A DNA stretch of 64,000 bases from Acidovorax sp. NCPPB 3576 (GTDB lineage: Bacteria > Pseudomonadota > Gammaproteobacteria > Burkholderiales > Burkholderiaceae_C). The stretch covers positions 3,650,501 through 3,714,500 of the forward strand of contig NZ_CP097267.1 in NCBI RefSeq assembly GCF_028473605.1. Direction: 5' to 3'. Shown piece by piece: positions 61,362 to 64,000 of this stretch. A program made the position numbers and the translations under genes. Numbering within the stretch: position 1 is the first letter of the stretch; every line of letters starts with the position of its first letter. The notes under the pieces are model-generated. The model did no database searches. It was not told the origin of the DNA and was given only the letters and a program-made list of their open reading frames with translations.

Positions 61362-62267
61362 CTACCCCTCGCTGCGCGGGCGGGCCGGCAGCGGCGACAT
61401 GCGGCGCAGGCCGTCCACCGCGTCGGCTTCGAAGTCCTTCCACAGCGCGTCGCGGCGCTGCAGGGTCTGCGCCACCTCGCCATGCCGCTGCTGCGCCACG
61501 GCGGACACCAGCGCGTTGCACAGGAAGAACGCGGCGGTATAGGAGTCGAAAGGGGACGCGTTCGCCGTGCCCACCAGCAGGCTGTGGTGGGCGCAGGCCA
61601 CGATGGGCGCTGCCGCGCTGTCGGTGATGGCGATCACGGTGCAGCCCTGCTGCCGGAAATGCTGCGCGGCCAGCAGCGCGCCGTTGGAATAGCGGCGGAT
61701 GGTGAACACCAGCAGCACGTCCTGCGGCTCGGTCCACAGCAGCCGGTCCACCGCGAAGGGCGCGCCCGCGCCCAGTTCCAGCACCTGCGGGCGGCACATG
61801 TTCAGGTGGGTGGTGAGGTAGGAGGACACGGGCACGCTGTTCTTCTCTGCCATCACGAAGACGCGCCCGGTGCACCCGCTGATCGCGTTCACCACCGATT
61901 CGAAAACGCCCATGTCCAGCCCCTGCCGCGTAGCCGTGAGGTTGTGCTGGTCGTGCAGCAGCGCATCGTCCACGCACTCGGCCAGGGTGCGGTCGCTGCC
62001 GATGGTGGCGCGCGTGCGCTGTGCGGGTGTCTGCAACAGCACGGTCACCTCGCTGCGGGCTTCGCGGCGCACCTCGGCCAGGCTGGCATAGCCCAGCTTG
62101 GCGAACAGGCGCACCACGGTGGAGGCGCTGGTGCCCGCGCGCGCGGCCATGGCGCTGGCCGAGTCGAGCAAGCCATCGGGGTAGTGGCGCTGCAGGTCGT
62201 CCGCCAGCGCACGTTCGCTGGCCGTGAGGGTGGGGGCGTGGAGTACGAGCCGTTCGGTCAGGAGCAT
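61362..62267 (-). CDS. RpiR/MurR-family regulator with SIS domain
   Basis: 301 residues from the ATG at 62267. The N-terminal HTH has DSASAMAARAGTSASTVVRLFAKLG; the SIS domain at about 120-260 (GRVFVMAEKNSVPVSSYLTT, DVLLVFTIRRYSNGAL, GCTVIAITDSAAAPI) binds a sugar phosphate or similar ligand. It is divergent from an M20 peptidase gene across an AT-rich operator and very likely controls it and its own synthesis. It is immediately upstream of uvrD on the same strand. Confidence 0.87.
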   Translation of the reverse strand: MLLTERLVLHAPTLTASERALADDLQRHYPDGLLDSASAMAARAGTSASTVVRLFAKLGYASLAEVRREARSEVTVLLQTPAQRTRATIGSDRTLAECVDDALLHDQHNLTATRQGLDMGVFESVVNAISGCTGRVFVMAEKNSVPVSSYLTTHLNMCRPQVLELGAGAPFAVDRLLWTEPQDVLLVFTIRRYSNGALLAAQHFRQQGCTVIAITDSAAAPIVACAHHSLLVGTANASPFDSYTAAFFLCNALVSAVAQQRHGEVAQTLQRRDALWKDFEADAVDGLRRMSPLPARPRSEG

Positions 62268-62362
62268 GGCAGGGATGGGGGAAATCGACGGGGATGGGCG
62301 AGCGTAATGCAGCGCAGCCCCGGATCGATCGCACGTCGCCACCACATTGCAATGACTGTTTC

Positions 62363-62390
62363 ATGAATATATGATTATTGAAATATTCAT
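62363..62390. promoter_or_regulatory. AT-rich inverted repeat, probable RpiR operator
   Basis: ATGAATAT (62363-62370) and ATATTCAT (62383-62390) flank a 12-bp AT-rich spacer in an otherwise GC-rich genome. It lies in the 149-bp divergent gap, 27 bp before the M20 start. TTTCAT and TGAAAT copies around it give additional half-sites. Confidence 0.65.
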
Positions 62391-62416
62391 TTCATTCACG
62401 CCACCGGTCCACCCGC

Positions 62417-63613
62417 ATGATCACCGCCATCGAAACCGCACCTCCCGCCGCCGGCCCCGCCCTGCCACCCGGCGCACAACCCGTCCTGGAGTGGCTCGCC
62501 TCGCAGGAGAGCGCCATGTTCGACCTGCTGCGGCAGGTCGTGGACACCGACAGCGGCAGCGGCCATGTGGCGGGCGTGCAGCAGGTCGCGGCCCTGCTGC
62601 GCGGGCGCCTGGAGGCGGCCGGCATCGCTGTGCAAACCCTGCCGCAGCCGGGCTGGGGCGAATGCCTGCTGGCCCGCATTCCGGGCAGCAACCCGGCGGC
62701 CGCGGGCCACCTGCAGCTCATGGGCCACATGGACACGGTGTTCCCCTTGGGCACGGCGGCAGAGCGCCCCTGGCGGGTGGAAGCCGGCAAGGCTTACGGG
62801 CCCGGCGTGGCGGACATGAAATCCGGCCTGGTCATGAACGTCTTCGTGGCCGAGGCACTGGCCCGGTTCGGCGGCAACGCCTCGCCCGTGCACCTGTTCT
62901 TCTCGTGCGACGAAGAGGTCGGCTCGCCCGCCTGCCGAACGGTGATCCGCGAAATCTCCCAGGGCGCGCGCGCCGTGCTCAACGCCGAGCCCGGCCGCAT
63001 CACCGGCAACGTGGTGGTCGAGCGCAAGGGCTCGTACCGTATCGATTTCGAGGTGCAGGGCGTGGCCGCGCATGCGGGCATCAACCCCGCGCAAGGGGCC
63101 AGCGCCATCGAGGCCCTGGCGCGCAAGACCGTGGCGCTGCATGCGCTCAACGGCTGCGAGCCGGGCGTGACGCTCAACGTCGGCTTCATCCAGGGCGGCA
63201 TGGCTTCCAACGTGGTCGCGCCGCTGGCGCGGGCCCATCTGGACCTGCGCTACACGGCCGAGAACGACCTCGAGGCCGTGCTGGACCGCATCCGCGCGGT
63301 GATCGAAGAAGAATCGCTGCCCCGCACCAGTGGCCGCATCGTGGAGCAGACGGGCACGCTGCCCATGGCCAAAACCCCGGCCGACCTGCTGGCCGCCTAC
63401 CAGCGCAGCGCGGCGCAGGTCGGCTTCGCGGTCGAGGGCGAATTCACCGGCGGGGCCGCCGACAGCGGCATCACCTCGTCGATGGGCATCCCATCGCTGT
63501 GCGCGCTGGGCCCGGTGGGCGGATACGCCCACAGCGAGCGCGAGTTCTGCGACCTGACCACCTTCGTGCCGCGGGCCCAGGCGCTGGCCCTCACCCTGCT
63601 GGCGCTGGGCTGA
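62417..63613 (+). CDS. M20-family metallopeptidase (carboxypeptidase G2-like)
   Basis: 398 residues from the ATG at 62417. Zinc and catalytic residues are in QLMGHMDTVFPLGT, GPGVADMKSGLVMN, CDEEVGSPACR and the lid motif VAAHAGINP. Members release C-terminal glutamate or other amino acids from peptides or folates, or deacylate amino acids. With the divergent RpiR regulator and a downstream Bug receptor it forms a common Burkholderiales set, perhaps for uptake and cleavage of one conjugate; the substrate is not known. Confidence 0.88.
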   Translation: MITAIETAPPAAGPALPPGAQPVLEWLASQESAMFDLLRQVVDTDSGSGHVAGVQQVAALLRGRLEAAGIAVQTLPQPGWGECLLARIPGSNPAAAGHLQLMGHMDTVFPLGTAAERPWRVEAGKAYGPGVADMKSGLVMNVFVAEALARFGGNASPVHLFFSCDEEVGSPACRTVIREISQGARAVLNAEPGRITGNVVVERKGSYRIDFEVQGVAAHAGINPAQGASAIEALARKTVALHALNGCEPGVTLNVGFIQGGMASNVVAPLARAHLDLRYTAENDLEAVLDRIRAVIEEESLPRTSGRIVEQTGTLPMAKTPADLLAAYQRSAAQVGFAVEGEFTGGAADSGITSSMGIPSLCALGPVGGYAHSEREFCDLTTFVPRAQALALTLLALG

Positions 63614-63709
63614 CGGCAGGCCAGGCCAGGCCGCGCCGCTGGCGGCGCGCCACGCCATGGCCTTGCCCTGTTTTCACCGTTTGCCTTTTCATTTGCCCTT
63701 GCCAATGCC

Positions 63710-64000
63710 ATGACTTTTCGCACCGCCCCTTCCTCGACCGACGCCCGCCAACTGACCCGCCGCCAGATACTGGCCTCCAGCCTCGGGCTGGGCCTGGCCG
63801 GCCTGCCCGCCGTGGCCAGCCGGGCGGCAGAGACCTACCCCGCGCGCCCGATCACGCTCGTCGTGCCCTTCCCGCCCGGCGGCTCGGTGGACGTGATGGC
63901 GCGGCAATACGCCGAGCCGCTCGGCCGCATCCTGGGCGTGCCCATGGTGATTGACAACAAGCCCGGCGCGGGCGGATCGATCGGGGCGCAGTTCGTGGCC
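63710..64000 (+). CDS. Bug (TctC-type) solute-binding protein, N-terminal part
   Basis: 97 codons before the right edge of the window. A Tat-type signal (TRRQILASSLGLGLAGLPAV) is followed by the Bug opening YPARPITLVVPFPPGGSVDV and VPMVIDNKPGAGGSIGAQFV. The ligand is unknown; it lies 96 bp after the M20 gene on the same strand. Confidence 0.9.
   Translation, partial: MTFRTAPSSTDARQLTRRQILASSLGLGLAGLPAVASRAAETYPARPITLVVPFPPGGSVDVMARQYAEPLGRILGVPMVIDNKPGAGGSIGAQFVA

Overview
The window looks like a chromosomal segment of a high-GC betaproteobacterium of the Comamonadaceae, closest in style to Acidovorax/Paracidovorax. The reasons are the Bug (TctC-type) solute receptors, the argH next to an AlgZ/AlgR-type pair, the polA-DUF2782-thrB-BPSS1780 gene order, the strong GC bias (which creates long antisense reading frames) and an interspersed repeat of about 65 bp. 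No rRNA, tRNA, IS element, integrase or CRISPR array was seen. Everything was read by eye; no database search was run, so family names rest on recognised motifs.

Layout. 1-3.9 kb: a TctE/TctD-like sensor-regulator pair, a TetR remnant and a MipA/OmpV porin. 3.9-20.3 kb: lldD, an EamA exporter, pbpC, small stress-type proteins (SnoaL-like, HPF, TerB), an NhaR-like regulator, an orphan TRAP receptor and a very large alpha-2-macroglobulin with an intact CLEQ thioester motif. 20.4-28.2 kb: an OpgC-type acyltransferase, an SGNH hydrolase, a membrane protein, a rhomboid protease, a Bug receptor and argH. 28.2-35.1 kb: an AlgZ/AlgR-type pair, a ZIP transporter, a dienelactone hydrolase and a five-gene operon led by a GbsR-like regulator. 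35.1-39.3 kb: an acidic/D-amino-acid module (racemase, binding protein, FAD oxidase, LysR regulator). 39.5-41.2 kb: an M15-type peptidase followed by two exported proteins. 41.2-46.4 kb: polA, DUF2782, thrB and a BPSS1780-type membrane protein. 46.6-54.2 kb: phoX under a four-unit Pho box and a Fur-controlled imelysin operon. 54.3-58.7 kb: a tightly coupled operon of a secreted collagen-like protein, an aspartyl-hydroxylase-type enzyme, a sulfotransferase, a periplasmic binding protein and a tail-collar protein. 58.8-64 kb: uvrD/pcrA, an RpiR regulator divergent from an M20 peptidase, and the start of a Bug receptor.

The most interesting points are these. (1) The collagen/hydroxylase/sulfotransferase/tail-collar operon may be an undescribed system for modifying and exporting a fibrous surface protein. 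(2) The dispersed repeat is present in nine degenerate copies; four lie in frame inside protein genes and one supplies a start codon. (3) The M15 peptidase with two exported partners resembles a peptidoglycan-toxin and immunity cassette. (4) The divergent promoter between the binding protein and the FAD oxidase is mirror-symmetric about a single dyad with no indel. (5) Several genes carry a -10 hexamer 6-7 nt before ATG, suggesting leaderless mRNAs.
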